Positions 9,801 to 21,004 of a DNA stretch of 64,000 nt are shown here, in pieces; within the stretch, counting starts at the first letter, position 1, and each line of letters begins with the position of its first letter. The position numbers and the translations under genes were made by a program. The DNA lies in the NCBI RefSeq assembly GCF_000002985.6, contig NC_003283.11:18663501-18727500 (forward strand). The letters run 5' to 3'. Source of the stretch: Caenorhabditis elegans. Lineage: Eukaryota; Nematoda; Chromadorea; Rhabditida; Rhabditidae. The notes below the pieces were generated by a model, which was not told where the DNA came from, did no database searches, and saw only the letters and a list, made by a program, of their open reading frames with translations.

Positions 9801-12519
9801 AATTTCAGTGAAATTACGCGAAAAAACACGAAAAAATCAGTCAAAAATGTGAAAAATTGATGAATAAATATTTAAAAATGATGCAAGCGCGCTCCATCGA
9901 ACATCAAACTATTGGCGCGTAATTCAAATGGGAATTTGATGCAATTCGAGATTTTTTCATTTTTCAAAAAATCATATAAAATTTAGAAAATTTTTTTTTG
10001 TCAAAAAGTGGCAATTACTCAGTTTTTGCCACTCATGGTCGAGACATGTGATATTTCTTTAAATTTTCTCAAATGCTCGTTTTTTTCAAAATTTTGGCCA
10101 TTTGCCAAAACTTTGACCGGAAATTATGAAAAATCGAAAATTTTTTAGAGTGTTTTATTATGATATTCGGTCGTTTTTGATCATTTTAAGTGCATTTAGA
10201 CAAAATCCCCAAAATTTTAGATTTTCAAGTCGAAATTCGGATTCCCCACCAAAAATTACCCCTGAGCCCCGATTTTCAGAGCTCTAGTACAAAATGTCGT
10301 CAAATCCGGTGTTTTGGGTTACTGTAGCATGGTGTTTGCGAACCCGGCACCAAATTTGACGGAATTTTGCGCTAAAATTCTGAAAACTGCGGTTTCGGGG
10401 TAATTTACCATGGGGAATTCGAATTTAACATTAATTTTGCGAAAATTTGATGTTTGGGCCAAGTCACAATGGGAAAGTTTTTTTTTTCAGTTCTTCAAAC
10501 AAAAATTTTTGAAAAATTGAGTGAAAATTCGAATTCTCCACCCGAAATTACCCCGAAACCCCAAGGGTGTCGATTTTTCGATTTTTTTAGAAAATCGAAA
10601 AACGAAAAATTTTCGATTTTTCGATTTTCGAATTCTTCGAAAAAATTTTCGATTTTTCAAAAATTAGCTTAATATTTTCGCCGTTATTCTTCTTTTTAGA
10701 GGAAATTTAGATGTTTTTTTCTTATCAATATAAACAAAATTCGATAAAAACTCATATTTTATAGTAAACTTTTTGAACAATTTTTTCTATTTTTCGATTT
10801 TCCAGAGAATCGAAAAATCAAAAATTTTTCGATTTTTCGATTATTCGATTTTCACCGAAAAATATCGAAAAATCCTAACTAATCAAAGTTCATCGAAAAT
10901 TTTATCAGACGGCACCGCCGGTGAATGCCTTGGCATCAAGTGCTCACCCGGAGACATTTGCTTCCAAACTATGGGAAAACCTGCCCAATGCATACAGCTT
11001 AAGCGTGAGTTCCCCCCCCCCCCCACACCCCACCCCCTCAAAAAACCCAAAACCCATTCCAGAAGCCCCAAAATGCGTGGGCGCCAACGAGGAGTTCTCG
11101 GCGTGCAAGTCGGGCTGTGAGGGTACCTGTGAAGAACCGTCCCCGCCGTGCATGAACTCGACCACCTGCACGTCAGGATGTGCCTGCATACGTGGTTATG
11201 TGAGGATCAATGGGGTCTGTGAGCTCATGTCAAAGTGCCCGGTTACTGTAACGGAAGGTGTTTCGTGTGCTGGCGCTGAAGTCTACACGGCGTGTATGCC
11301 AGAGTGTGAGAAAACGTGCTCAGGGGTGCCGAATCAGGTGAGCATATGTCATTTTTTTTCACTTTTTTCGTTTTTTCCCCTTGTTGTTCTTTTTTTTTTC
11401 ATTTTTTGCGTAAAATTGGGCTTTGAGACAGAAAAATTCGAAATTTTCACAAATTTTTACGTCTAAGAGAATATTTATAACGAAAAGTGAAAAAAAATAA
11501 AAAAAGTATGGAAAAATAATGAAAAAAAATGTAAAAAAATGAAAAAAACAAAAGAAATTTATCATTTTTTTTCTTTCTTTTTTCTTTTAAAAAAATTGTT
11601 TTTTCTTTCTTTTTTCTTTAAAAAAATTTTTTTTCTTTCTTTTTTCTTTTTTTTCCTTTTTTTTCCTTTTTCTTTCTTTTTTCTTTTTTTCTCTTTTTTT
11701 TCATTTTTTTTCATTCTTTTTTCATTTTTTTTTCATTTTTTTTCATTTTTTTTTCATTTTTTTTTCTTTTTTTGGTGAATTTTTCATTTTTTACATCAAA
11801 GCATTGAACAACATCGAGCACCCGTTTAATATGTGGAAAGAAATCGCATTCTGAATTTGGAAAAATTAAAATTTAAATTAGTGAAAAAAATCAATAAATT
11901 TTCAGAAAAATCAAAAAATTTCAGAAAAATCAATAAATTTTTAGAAAAATCAATAAATTTTCAGAAAAATCAAAAAATTTCAGAAAAATCAATAAATTTT
12001 TAGAAAAATCAATAAATTTTCAGAAACATCAAAAAATTTCAGAAAAATCAATAAATTTTTAGAAAAATCAATAAATTTTCAGAAAAATCGATTAATTTTC
12101 AGAAAAATCGATAAATTTCCAGAAAAATCAATGAAAGTCAATTTAATTTCTAAAAATTTGAAAATTTCAGTTCTGTATCGAAGCCAAAAACGGAACCGCT
12201 ACCACAAAAGCCCCGGCAAAATGCCTACCCGGGTGCACTTGCCGGCCAGCTTACAAGCGAGATTCTGACAGTGGCCAGTGTGTCCATTCCAGGCAATGTT
12301 TTGGGAGTAAGTCGGAGCTCAGAATTTCCAGAAAAATCAATATTTCCAGCAACCAAATGCAGTGACAACGAGGCGTGGTCCAAGTGTCATAACTGCGAAA
12401 AAGTGTGCTTCCAAACTGCAAATCCGAGCTGCAAGGCTTGCTGGAGTGGCTGTGGATGCTTGGATGGGTTCTCGAGGAGTACTACTGGGCTCTGTGTGGA
12501 GACGGCTAAATGCTTCTGA
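6824..12519 (+). CDS. Secreted N-glycan-rich Pro/Thr repeat protein with three TIL domains
   Basis: Seven exons (6824-6905, 7850-8632, 8682-8858, 10909-11004, 11063-11337, 12171-12306, 12350-12519) join in phase into 572 residues. Exon 1 encodes the signal peptide (MFTKTSLLGLLYLCAILIG) and its phase-1 donor fits exon 2. Residues about 28-289 are a Pro/Leu/Thr repeat built on PTFAPLNLS and PTMAPLNLS blocks, with about 16 N-glycosylation sequons (NLS, NFT, NLT, NET). Two small Cys modules follow (about 289-347 and 348-380), then three TIL domains (about 384-440, 449-515, 518-572; CSGCGCLDGF-like signatures). TIL domains usually inhibit serine proteases outside the cell. The glycosylated repeat suggests a mucin-like or extracellular-matrix protein, by inference. 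Introns 1 and 3 hold repeats and MITEs. Not matched to a named gene. Confidence 0.85.
7020..7815. repeat. ~170-bp repeat ('GTGGTGGGACCC ... CTAGTCATGATTATAC'), in intron 1
   Basis: About four units contain a CGTGG(T/C)G(G/A)GACCCAAAATTTT segment, AGAACCTAGTCATGA, AAGCTCTTGGCGCGCT and AACTGTGCGAGTTA. The same family fills 9035-9560 in this orientation, and 21.9-25.8 kb largely in reverse orientation. Confidence 0.85.
8930..9985. mobile_element. Split inverted-repeat element with nested insertions (intron 3)
   Basis: A segment at about 8978-9052 (ending GCGCCAATAG) is found inverted at about 9907-9985. The arms are now separated by two units of the 170-bp repeat and a complete palindromic MITE at 9565-9902. 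The arrangement indicates successive insertions between the arms of an older foldback element. Confidence 0.6.
9565..9902. mobile_element. Palindromic MITE with GTTCGATGGAGCGCGCTTG termini
   Basis: The ends are an inverted repeat starting GTTCGATGGAGCGCGCTTG, and pairing extends for roughly 130 bases per arm with scattered mismatches. There is no coding capacity. It fits a non-autonomous foldback or MITE family. Confidence 0.8.
9988..10215. mobile_element. Internal fragment of the TTAA-type MITE
   Basis: AAAAAGTGGCAATTACTCAG, a GGTCGAGACATGTGA stretch and TTGACCGGAAATTATG match the interior of the complete copies at 40274-40709 and 46959-47409. The terminal inverted repeats are missing here. 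Confidence 0.65.
10216..10905. repeat. GTTACTGTAG-family and CGAAAAAT repeats in intron 3
   Basis: Contains GGTTACTGTAGC with flanking inverted copies of GAATTC(G/T)..CCCC segments, then a stretch rich in TTTCGATTTTTCGAT. No exon was seen before the acceptor at 10908. Confidence 0.5.
11540..12125. repeat. Pyrimidine tract and 'AAAAATCAATAAATTTTCAG' array in intron 5
   Basis: Bases 11540-11780 are almost pure C/T on the plus strand. Bases 11880-12125 repeat a roughly 30-bp unit with many internal TTTTCAG or TTTCAG acceptor look-alikes before the real acceptor at 12170. Confidence 0.85.
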
Positions 12520-12612
12520 AATTTCTCTGATTTTCTGTGAAAATTGTGTATTTGGATATTGGAAATGTATAAATAATTTTTTGGTGAATATTTTCTTGTG
12601 CTCAGCACCACA

Positions 12613-12618
12613 AAATAA
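12613..12618 (+). terminator. Poly(A) signal of the first large TIL gene
   Basis: AATAAA about 95 bases after the stop codon, the usual worm cleavage signal. Cleavage would fall just before the minisatellite. Confidence 0.6.
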
Positions 12619-12664
12619 ATGGAAAATTTGAAATTCTCGTAGTCGAATTACTCGAAAACTTGAA

Positions 12665-13437
12665 TAATGATTTTTCCTGGCGCACTTTAAGTGCCTTGGC
12701 GAAATTCTAGTGCCTTGGCGCAATTCTAGTGCCTTGACGCAACTCTAGTGCCTTGACGCTATTCTATTTCCTTGGCGCATTTTTAGTGCCTTGACGCAAA
12801 TCAAATGCTTTGGCGCAATTCTAGTGCCATGACGCAATTCTAGTGCCTTGACGCAATTCTAGTGCATTGAAGCTATTCTATTTCCTTGACGCATTTTTAG
12901 TGCCTTGACGCAATTTTAGTGCCTTTGCGCAGTTCGAGTGTCTTGACGCAATTCTAGTGCGCTGACGCAATTCTAGTGCCTTGACGCAATTCTAGTGCGC
13001 TGACGCAATTCTAGTGCCTTGACGCAATTTTAGTGCCTTGACAAAATTCTAGGGCCTTGACGCAATTCTAGTGGCTTGACGCAATTCTAGTGCTTCGACG
13101 CGATTTTAATACCTTGACGCAATTCTAGTGTCTTGCCGCGATTCCAGTGCCTTGACGCAATTCTAGTGCCTTGACGCAATTCTAGTGCCTTGACGCAATT
13201 CTAGTGCATTGACGCAATTCTAGTACATTGGCACAATTCTAATGCCTTGACGCAATTTTAGTGCTTTGACGAAATTCTAGGGCCTTGACGCAATTCTAGT
13301 GGCTTGACGCAATTCTAGTGCTTCGACGCGATTTTAATACCTTGACGCAATTCTAGTGTCTTGCCGCGATTCCAGTGCCTTGACGCAATTCTACTGCCTT
13401 GACGCAATTCTAGTGCATTGACGCAATTCTAGTGCTA
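12665..13437. repeat. 19-bp minisatellite, forward (GACGCAATTCTAGTGCCTT)
   Basis: About 40 tandem copies of GACGCAATTCTAGTGCCTT with GGCGC, CTGACGC and other variants. A roughly 200-bp segment recurs internally (the GGGCCTTGACG / TGGCTTGACG / CTTCGACGCGATTTTAATACC order at 13046 and 13280), so there is also a higher-order repeat. Confidence 0.95.
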
Positions 13438-13605
13438 GGACAGAATCAAAGAACGGATTTTCGAAGTTATAGTAGTTTGAAAAAATAAAAAGATCACTGG
13501 AGGATTACTGATGTTTTTTTGGTTTTTTTTTTGTCAAATTTCGTCGGAATTATCCCAAATACACCTACGCGACAGAGGTTGTTTTGAATTTTTGTTCAAA
13601 AACAA

Positions 13606-13613
13606 GGTATTTA
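13606..13613 (+). promoter_or_regulatory. TATTTAAG promoter-like motif
   Basis: TATTTAAG lies about 50 bases before the ATG of the second large TIL gene, in the 320-bp unique island between two inverted minisatellites. Weak evidence. Confidence 0.3.
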
Positions 13614-13659
13614 AGTTTCAACAATTTCAGTTGGGTACGTTTTCACATAATTTCTCACC

Positions 13660-15279
13660 ATGCATTCTATTTTCCTGCCTTTGGTATTGTATACTGTAGT
13701 GCAAATTCTGAAAATTCCGCTCCCGAAAGTGAGTTTTCACTGAATTTTCAAAACCGTAGGCACTAGAATTGCGCCAAGGCACTAGAAGTGCGCCAATACA
13801 CGAGAATTGCGCCAAAACACTAGAATTGCGCTAAGGTACTAGACTTGCGTCAAGGCACTATAATTGCGTCAAAACACTAGAATTGCGTCAAGGCACTAGA
13901 ATCGCGTCAAGGCACTAGAATTGCGCCAATGCACGAGAATTGCGCCAAGGCACTAAAATTGCGTCAAGACACTAGAATTGCGTCAAGGCACTAGAATTGC
14001 GGCAAGGTACTCGAATTGCGTCAAGGTACTAGAATTGCGTCAAGGCACTGGAATTGCGCCAAGGCACTAGAATTGCGTCAAGGCACTAGAAATGCGTCGA
14101 GGCTCTAGTACTGCGCCAAGACACTAGAATTGCGTCAAGGTACTAGAATTGCGTCAAGGCACTGGAATTGCGTCAAGGTACTAGAATTGCGTCAAGGCAC
14201 TAGTACTGCGTCAAGGCACTAGAATTGCGTCAAGGCACTAGAATTGCATCAAGGCACTAGAATTGCGTCAAGGAACTAGAATTGCGTCAAGGCACGAGAA
14301 ATGCGCCAAGGCACGAGAAATGCGCCAAGGCACTAGAATTGCGTCGAGGCGGAAGATTCAAACTTTCCGGACACAATTTTTAATTTTTTTTTTTCGGGAA
14401 ATTCAAATTTTTGAGAAAACATTTTGGGGCTAAATTCAAAAAATTTTTGGAAAAAAATTTTTCAAAAAAACCAATTTTGAGGCTAAATTCAAATTTTCCG
14501 AAAAATATAATTTCGCCGCTAATTTCATCTTTTTCGGAAAAAAAATTAGGCGGAAATTTGAAATTTTCAGATAAAACTTTTCCCAATAAAAGTTTCATTT
14601 CCAGACATCCCACCAATGGGATGCTCTTCTATGCTCTGCGCCAACGGAACAACATGCCGAGAAGACAGGGTGAAATGTGACAAGCGTCCTTGGTAAGGAA
14701 ACCCCAGAAGCTTCAAAAACCTGAAAATTTTTTGAAAAATTCGAAAAAATTCAGCCCAATACGAGCACTATGCCTGCCGAACTTTCAACCAAATGGAAAA
14801 CCGAGCTTTTGCGAAGTGGCCGGCTGTGGTGCCGGGGAGATTTGCCATGAAACTATAGAAATATGCGGGGAACCTCCTTGGTAGGTGCCTTGAAATTTTA
14901 GGCCAAAATTTTGAAATTCAAGTAGTTTACAGCAGATCTATGGCCACCTGCCTGCCGACAACCAACCACACCGTCAATATAACTGACATCGGATGCTCTA
15001 ACGCTACTTGTCCAGTTGGGAAAAAGTGCGAAGAAGTCACAGTGGCGTGCTTCAGTCCTCCATGGTAAATGGTCCTGAAGCTATATATTATATATTCCTT
15101 AAAAATGTGCATTTCAGCCTGAAATCTGTAAGATGTGTTGGAGAAAACTGGATTCAGGAGGTGAATTTCGACTGTGACGCGATGCGATGTGGGCCTGATG
15201 AGGGATGTATGCAGAGTGTGGAAATTTGTGAGAGGCCTCCGTGGTAGGTGGATTAGGCTTAGGCTCAGGCTCAGGCTCC

Positions 15280-15349
<70 letters not shown>

Positions 15350-18300
15350 AAGACTTAGACTAAGACTTACGCTTAGTCTCAGGCTTAGGCGGAGCTGGGG
15401 TGGGGAGATAAAAAAAAAGAGGAAAAGGAAATTTCCAGAAATTCTTGTAAATTCAGAAAATTTAGAAAAAAAAAACGAAAAACGACAAAAAAATTTTCAA
15501 AATGTATTTTACCTATTTTAAATTTCAATTTCTTCGGAAACTCTTTTTCAGCCCAACAAAATCATGGTGCATCGTCCAAACAAATGTGGACACTTTTACA
15601 AAATGTCCTAAAAACCAAACTATGACGGATTGCCTCAACCCATGCAGTGAAGATAAGTGCCCAGGAATTTTAAAGGTAGAAATTTTGTTTGAAAGTTTTC
15701 GAAAAAAAAATTCAAATTTTAATTTTCGAAATTTTTTAAATGTCAAAATTTCAATTTTACTTTGTTAATTTTTTGGAAAATTAGCAATAAATTTTTTTAA
15801 AAACTAAAAAAAATTTTTTTTTTTAACTTTAAAATTCAACCACTTCTTTCCGCTTTTTTTTAAAAATACATCAGTTTACTACAGAAAACCGAATGCACAA
15901 ATCGCTGCGGCCAGGGATGTGCTTGTGCCTACGGCTACCTCCGATCCAGCGACGGCGAGTGCTACAAGCCCAAGGATTGTCCACCAGAGTGCGGTCAAAA
16001 CGAGGAGTACCGGTGTGAAAAGTGCGCGGGAACCTGTAAAAACCCGGAGCCCAACTGCCCCGGACCAAAGAACAAGAGCTGTAAGAGGGCTTGCATTTGT
16101 GCACCGGGCTTTGTAAAGGAGAATGGAAAATGTGTGACGCTGGATAGCTGCCCGGATCATGATCATACAAGTGAGTGAAATTTTTGAAACATTTCAAAAT
16201 TCCAAAAAATTTCAAAATTCCAAAAAATTTCAAAATTTTCAAAATTCCAAAAAATTTCAAAATTTCAAAAAATTTCAATATTCCAAAAAATTTCAAAATT
16301 CCAAAAAATTTCAGAATTCCAAGAAATTTCAAAATTCCAAGAAATTTCAAAATTCCAAAAAATTTCAAAATTTCTAAAATTTCAAAATTCCAAAAAATTT
16401 AAAAAATTAAAAATTCCACAAAATTTCAAAATTCCAAAAAATTTCAAAATTCCACAAAATTTCAAAATTCCAAAAAATTCAAAATTCCAAAAAATTTCAG
16501 AATTCCAAGAAATTTCAAAATTCCAAGAAATTTCAAAATTCCAAAAAATTTCAAAATTTTCAAAATTCCAAAAAATTTCAAAATTTCTAAAATTTCAAAA
16601 TTCCAAAAAATTTAAAAATTTAAAAATTCCACAAAATTTCAAAATTCCAAAAAATTCAAAATTCCAAAAAATTTCAGAATTCCAAGAAATTTCAAAATTC
16701 CAAGAAATTTCAAAATTCCAAAAAATTTCAAAATTCCAAAAAATTTCAAAATTTCAAAAGTTTCAAAATTTCAAAAATTTCAAAATTTAAAAAAATTCAA
16801 AATTCAAAAAATTTCAAAAATTTCAAAAAATTTCAAAATTTTCAAAATTCCAAAAAATTTCAAAATTTCAAAAAATTTCAAAATTCAAAAAATTTAAAAA
16901 TTTCAAAAATTTCAAAATTCCAAAAAGTTTAAAAATTTCAAAATTCCAAAAAATTTCAAAATTCCAAAAAAATTCAAAATTTCAAAAAATTTCAAAATTC
17001 CAAAAAGTTTAAAAATTTAAAAATTCCCCAAAATTTCAAAATTTCAAAATTTTCAAACTTTCAAAAATTTCAAAATTCCAAAAAATTCAAAATTCCAAAA
17101 AATTCAAAATTCCAAAAAATTTCAGAATTCCAAAAAATTTCTAAATTTCTAAAATTTCAAAATTCCAAAAAATTTCAAAAATTTCAAAATTCCAAAAAAT
17201 TCAAAATTCCAAAAAATTTCAGAATTCCAAAAAATTTCAAAATTCCAAAAAATTTCTAAATTTCTAAAATTTCAAAATTCCAAAAAATTTAAAAAATTAA
17301 AAATTCCACAAAATTTCAAAATTCCAAAAAATTTCAAAATTCCACAAAATTTCAAAATTCCAAAAAATTCAAAATTCCAAAAAATTTCAGAATTCCAAGA
17401 AATTTCAAAATTCCAAGAAATTTCAAAATTCCAAAAAATTTAAAAAATTAAAAATTCCACAAAATTTCAAAATTCCAAAAAATTTCAAAATTCCACAAAA
17501 TTTCAAAATTCCAAAAAATTTCAAAATTTCAAAAAATTTCAAAATTTCAAAAATTTCAAAATTTAAAAAATTTCAAAATTTAAAAAATTTCAAAATTCAA
17601 AAAATTTCAAAAATTTCAAAAATTTCAAAAATTCTAAAAATTTCAAAATTCCTTCAAAAAATTTCAAAATTCCAAAAAATTTCAAAATTCCAAAAAAATT
17701 CAAAATTTCAAAAAATTTCAAAATTCCAAAAAGTTTAAAAATTTAAAAATTCCCCAAAATTTCAAAATTTCAAAATTTTCAAACTTTCAAAAATTTCAAA
17801 ATTCCAAAAAATTCAAAATTCCAAAAAATTCAAAATTCCAAAAAATTTCAGAATTCCAAAAAATTTCAAAATTCCAAAAAATTTCTAAATTTCTAAAATT
17901 TCTAAATTTCTAAAATTTCAAAATTCCAAAAAATTTAAAAAATTAAAAATTCCACAAAATTTCAAAATTCCAAGAAATTTCAAAATTCCAAGAAATTTCA
18001 AAATTCCAAAAAATTTCAAAATTCCAAAAAATTTCAAAATGTCAAAAATTTCAAAATTTAAAAAATTTCAAAATTTAAAAAATTTCAAAATTCAAAAAAT
18101 TTCAAAAATTTCAAAAATGTCAAAAATTCTAAAAATTTCAAAATTCCTTCAAAAAATTTCAAAATTCCAAAAAATTTCAAAATTCAAAAAATTTCAAAAA
18201 TTTCAAAAATTTCAAAAATTCTAAAAATTTCAAAATTCCTTCAAAAAATTTCAAAATTCCAAAAAAATTCAAAATTTCAAAAAATTTCAAAATTTTCAAA

Positions 18301-20831
18301 CTTTCAAAAATTTCAAAATTCCAAAAAATTCAAAATTCCAAAAAATTCAAAATTCCAAAAAATTTCAGAATTCCAAAAAATTTCAAAATTCCAAAAAATT
18401 TCTAAATTTCTAAAATTTCAAAATTTCAAAAATTTCAAAATTCCAAAAAGTTTAAAAATTTAAAAATTCCACAAAATTTCAAAATTTCAAAATTTTCAAA
18501 CTTTCAAAAATTTCAAAATTCCAAAAAATTTCAGAATTCCAAAAAATTTCAAAATTTCTAAAATTTCAAAATTCCAAAAAATTTAAAAAATTAAAAATTC
18601 CACAAAATTTCAAAATTCCAAAAAATTTCAAAATTCCACAAAATTTCAAAATTCCAAAAAATTTCTAAATTTCTAAAATTTCAAAATTCCAAAAAATTTA
18701 AAAAATTAAAAATTCCACAAAATTTCAAAATTCCAAAAAATTTCAAAATTCCACAAAATTTCAAAATTCCAAAAAATTCAAAATTCCAAAAAATTTCAGA
18801 ATTCCAAGAAATTTCAAAATTCCAAGAAATTTCAAAATTCCAAAAAATTTCAAAATTCCACAAAATTTCAAAATTTCAAAAAATTTCAAAAATTCTAAAA
18901 ATTTCAAAATTCCAAAAAATTTCTAAATTTCTAAAATTTCAAAATTTCAAAAATTTCAAAATTCCAAAAAGTTTAAAAATTTAAAAATTCCACAAAATTT
19001 CAAAATTTCAAAATTTTCAAACTTTCAAAAATTTCAAAATTCCAAAAAATTCAAAATTCCAAAAAATTTCAGAATTCCAAAAAATTTCAAAATTTCTAAA
19101 ATTTCAAAATTCCAAAAAATTTCAAAAATTTCAAAATTCCAAAAAATTCAAAATTCCAAAAAATTTCAGAATTCCAAAAAATTTCAAAATTCCAAAAAAT
19201 TTCTAAATTTCTAAAATTTCAAAATTCCAAAAAATTTAAAAAATTAAAAATTCCACAAAATTTCAAAATTCCAAAAAATTTCAAAATTCCACAAAATTTC
19301 AAAATTCCAAAAAATTCAAAATTCCAAAAAATTTCAGAATTCCAAGAAATTTCAAAATTCCAAGAAATTTCAAAATTCCAAAAAATTTCAAAATTTTCAA
19401 AATTCCAAAAAATTTCAAAATTTCTAAAATTTCAAAATTCCAAAAAATTTAAAAATTTAAAAATTCCACAAAATTTCAAAATTCCAAAAAATTCAAAATT
19501 CCAAAAAATTTCAGAATTCCAAGAAATTTCAAAATTCCAAGAAATTTCAAAATTCCAAAAAATTTCAAAATTCCAAAAAATTTCAAAATTTCAAAAATTT
19601 CAAAATTTAAAAAATTTCAAAATTTAAAAAATTTCAAAATTCAAAAAATTTCAAAAATTTCAAAAATTTCAAAATTCCAAAAAATTTCAAAATTCCACAA
19701 AATTTCAAAATTTCAAAAAATTTCAAAAATTCTAAAAATTTCAAAATTCCTTCAAAAAATTTCAAAATTCCAAAAAATTTCAAAATTCCAAAAAAATTCA
19801 AAATTTCAAAAAATTTCAAAATTCCAAAAAGTTTAAAAATTTAAAAATTCCACAAAATTTCAAAATTTCAAAATTTTCAAACTTTCAAAAATTTCAAAAT
19901 TCCAAAAAATTCAAAATTCCAAAAAATTCAAAATTCCAAAAAATTTCAGAATTCCAAAAAATTTCAAAATGCCAAAAAATTTCTAAATTTCTAAAATTTC
20001 AAAATTTCAAAAATTTCAAACTTTCAAAAATTTCAAAATTCCAAAAAATTTCAAAATTGCTAAAAATTTAAAAATTTAAAAAATTTCAAAATTTCAAAAT
20101 TCAAAAAATTTCAAAAAATTCAAAAAATTCTTAAATTCTAAAAATTTCAAAATTTCAAAAAATTTCAAAATTTCAAAAAATTTCAAAATTTCAAAATTTT
20201 CAAACTTTCAAAAATTTCAAAATTCCAAAAAATTTCAAAATTGCTAAAAATTTAAAAATTTAAAAAATTTCAAAATTTCAAAATTCAAAAAATTTCAAAA
20301 TTCAAAAAATTTCAAAATTCCAAAAAATTTCAAAATTCCAAAAAATTTCAAAATTCCAAAAAATTTCAAAATTCTAAAAATTTCAAAATTCTAAAAATTT
20401 CAAAACTTCAATTAAAATTATTTTTTCTCAGACATCACGTGTCTGGAAACCCAAGAGTACACGGATTGCCTCCCAAAATGCCAAAAACAGTGCTCGGGGG
20501 CTCCAAAATGTGAAGCTGGCTCAGCATGCACCCCGGGATGCTTTTGTAGGTCGAATTACAAGCTGGACAGCAATGGTGACTGTGTTCACAAGCGGAAATG
20601 CTCCGAAAGTAGGAAATAAAAAACTTTTCTTTTTCAAAAATTGTTAAATTTCCAGCCACCAAATGTCCGGGCAGCGAGAAATGGTCCAATTGCATTGGGA
20701 ACGCAAACTTATGCGATTTGACTGCATTTTCTAGGCTTTCAGACAAATTCAATTGTCGTTCAGGGTGTATATGCGCTGATGGATTGGCAAGGGACAAAAA
20801 TGGGACATGTGTGGCTACTGATAAATGCTGA
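13660..20831 (+). CDS. Secreted Cys-rich protein with four N-terminal modules and four TIL domains
   Basis: Nine exons (13660-13728, 14571-14692, 14755-14880, 14933-15064, 15118-15243, 15552-15675, 15885-16170, 20432-20608, 20656-20831) close in phase to 445 residues. MHSIFLPLVLYTVVQILKI acts as a signal peptide. Exon 2 is taken from the acceptor at 14570 because it restores phase with exon 1; the nearer acceptor at 14605 does not. Four modules of about 40 residues, each ending in a Pro-Pro-Cys-type motif and each split at the same phase-2 position, are followed by TIL domains at about 210-263, 266-322, 331-385 and 389-445. Family role: secreted protease inhibition, inferred. Exons 3-5 are serial duplicates. 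Intron 5 carries a telomere-like array and intron 7 is a 4.26-kb satellite. The first exon is the least certain part. Confidence 0.8.
13757..14345. repeat. 19-bp minisatellite, reverse orientation
   Basis: About 30 copies of AAGGCACTAGAATTGCGTC, the reverse complement of the array at 12665-13437. It lies in intron 1 of the second large TIL gene; with the forward array it brackets exon 1. Confidence 0.95.
15249..15395 (+). repeat. Telomere-like hexamer array (TCAGGC with TTAGGC variants)
   Basis: About 20 copies of CAGGCT in register (TCAGGC), flanked by TTAGGC and degenerate TTAGAC/TTACGC hexamers. The nematode telomere repeat is TTAGGC, so this looks like a degenerated interstitial telomere-type tract. 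It lies within intron 5 of the TIL gene. Confidence 0.85.
16171..20431. repeat. 4.26-kb satellite intron (AAAATTTCAAAATTCCAA)
   Basis: The whole intron between TIL-gene exons 7 and 8 is a 17-18 bp satellite, core AAAATTTCAAAATTCCAA. A larger block containing TTAAAAAATTAAAAATTCC, ATTCCACAAAATTTC, TTTCAGAATTCC and ATTCCAAGAAATTTC in fixed order recurs near 16390, 17280, 18690 and 19220, showing higher-order repeats. Many AATTTCAG acceptor-like sites lie inside. The true acceptor (TTTTTTCTCAG, 20431) differs from them. Confidence 0.95.
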
Positions 20832-20858
20832 TATATGAAGTATCGTGTGAAGAAAATC

Positions 20859-20864
20859 AATAAA
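20859..20864 (+). terminator. Poly(A) signal of the second large TIL gene
   Basis: AATAAA 28 bases after the TGA stop at 20831, giving a very short 3' UTR. Confidence 0.65.
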
Positions 20865-21004
20865 AATTTTTTGATAAAAATTTTTTAAAAAGTTTAAAAA
20901 ATCCCAGCAAGAAAACATAACTTTTCAAGCCTCCAAATCAAAAACAGAGTAAAAATTCGAAATCCTCGAGGTCGAATTACTCGAAAACGGGTATAATGTG
21001 CGCC

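Noticed and set aside
14411..14680. 89-residue ORF over exon 2 of the second large TIL gene
   Set aside because: It uses a different frame from the Cys-rich exon and crosses repeat sequence; the spliced frame explains all cysteines.
16159..19819. Lys/Phe/Asn-rich ORFs inside the satellite intron
   Set aside because: They are translations of the 17-18 bp satellite, present on both strands and without independent starts or conserved residues.
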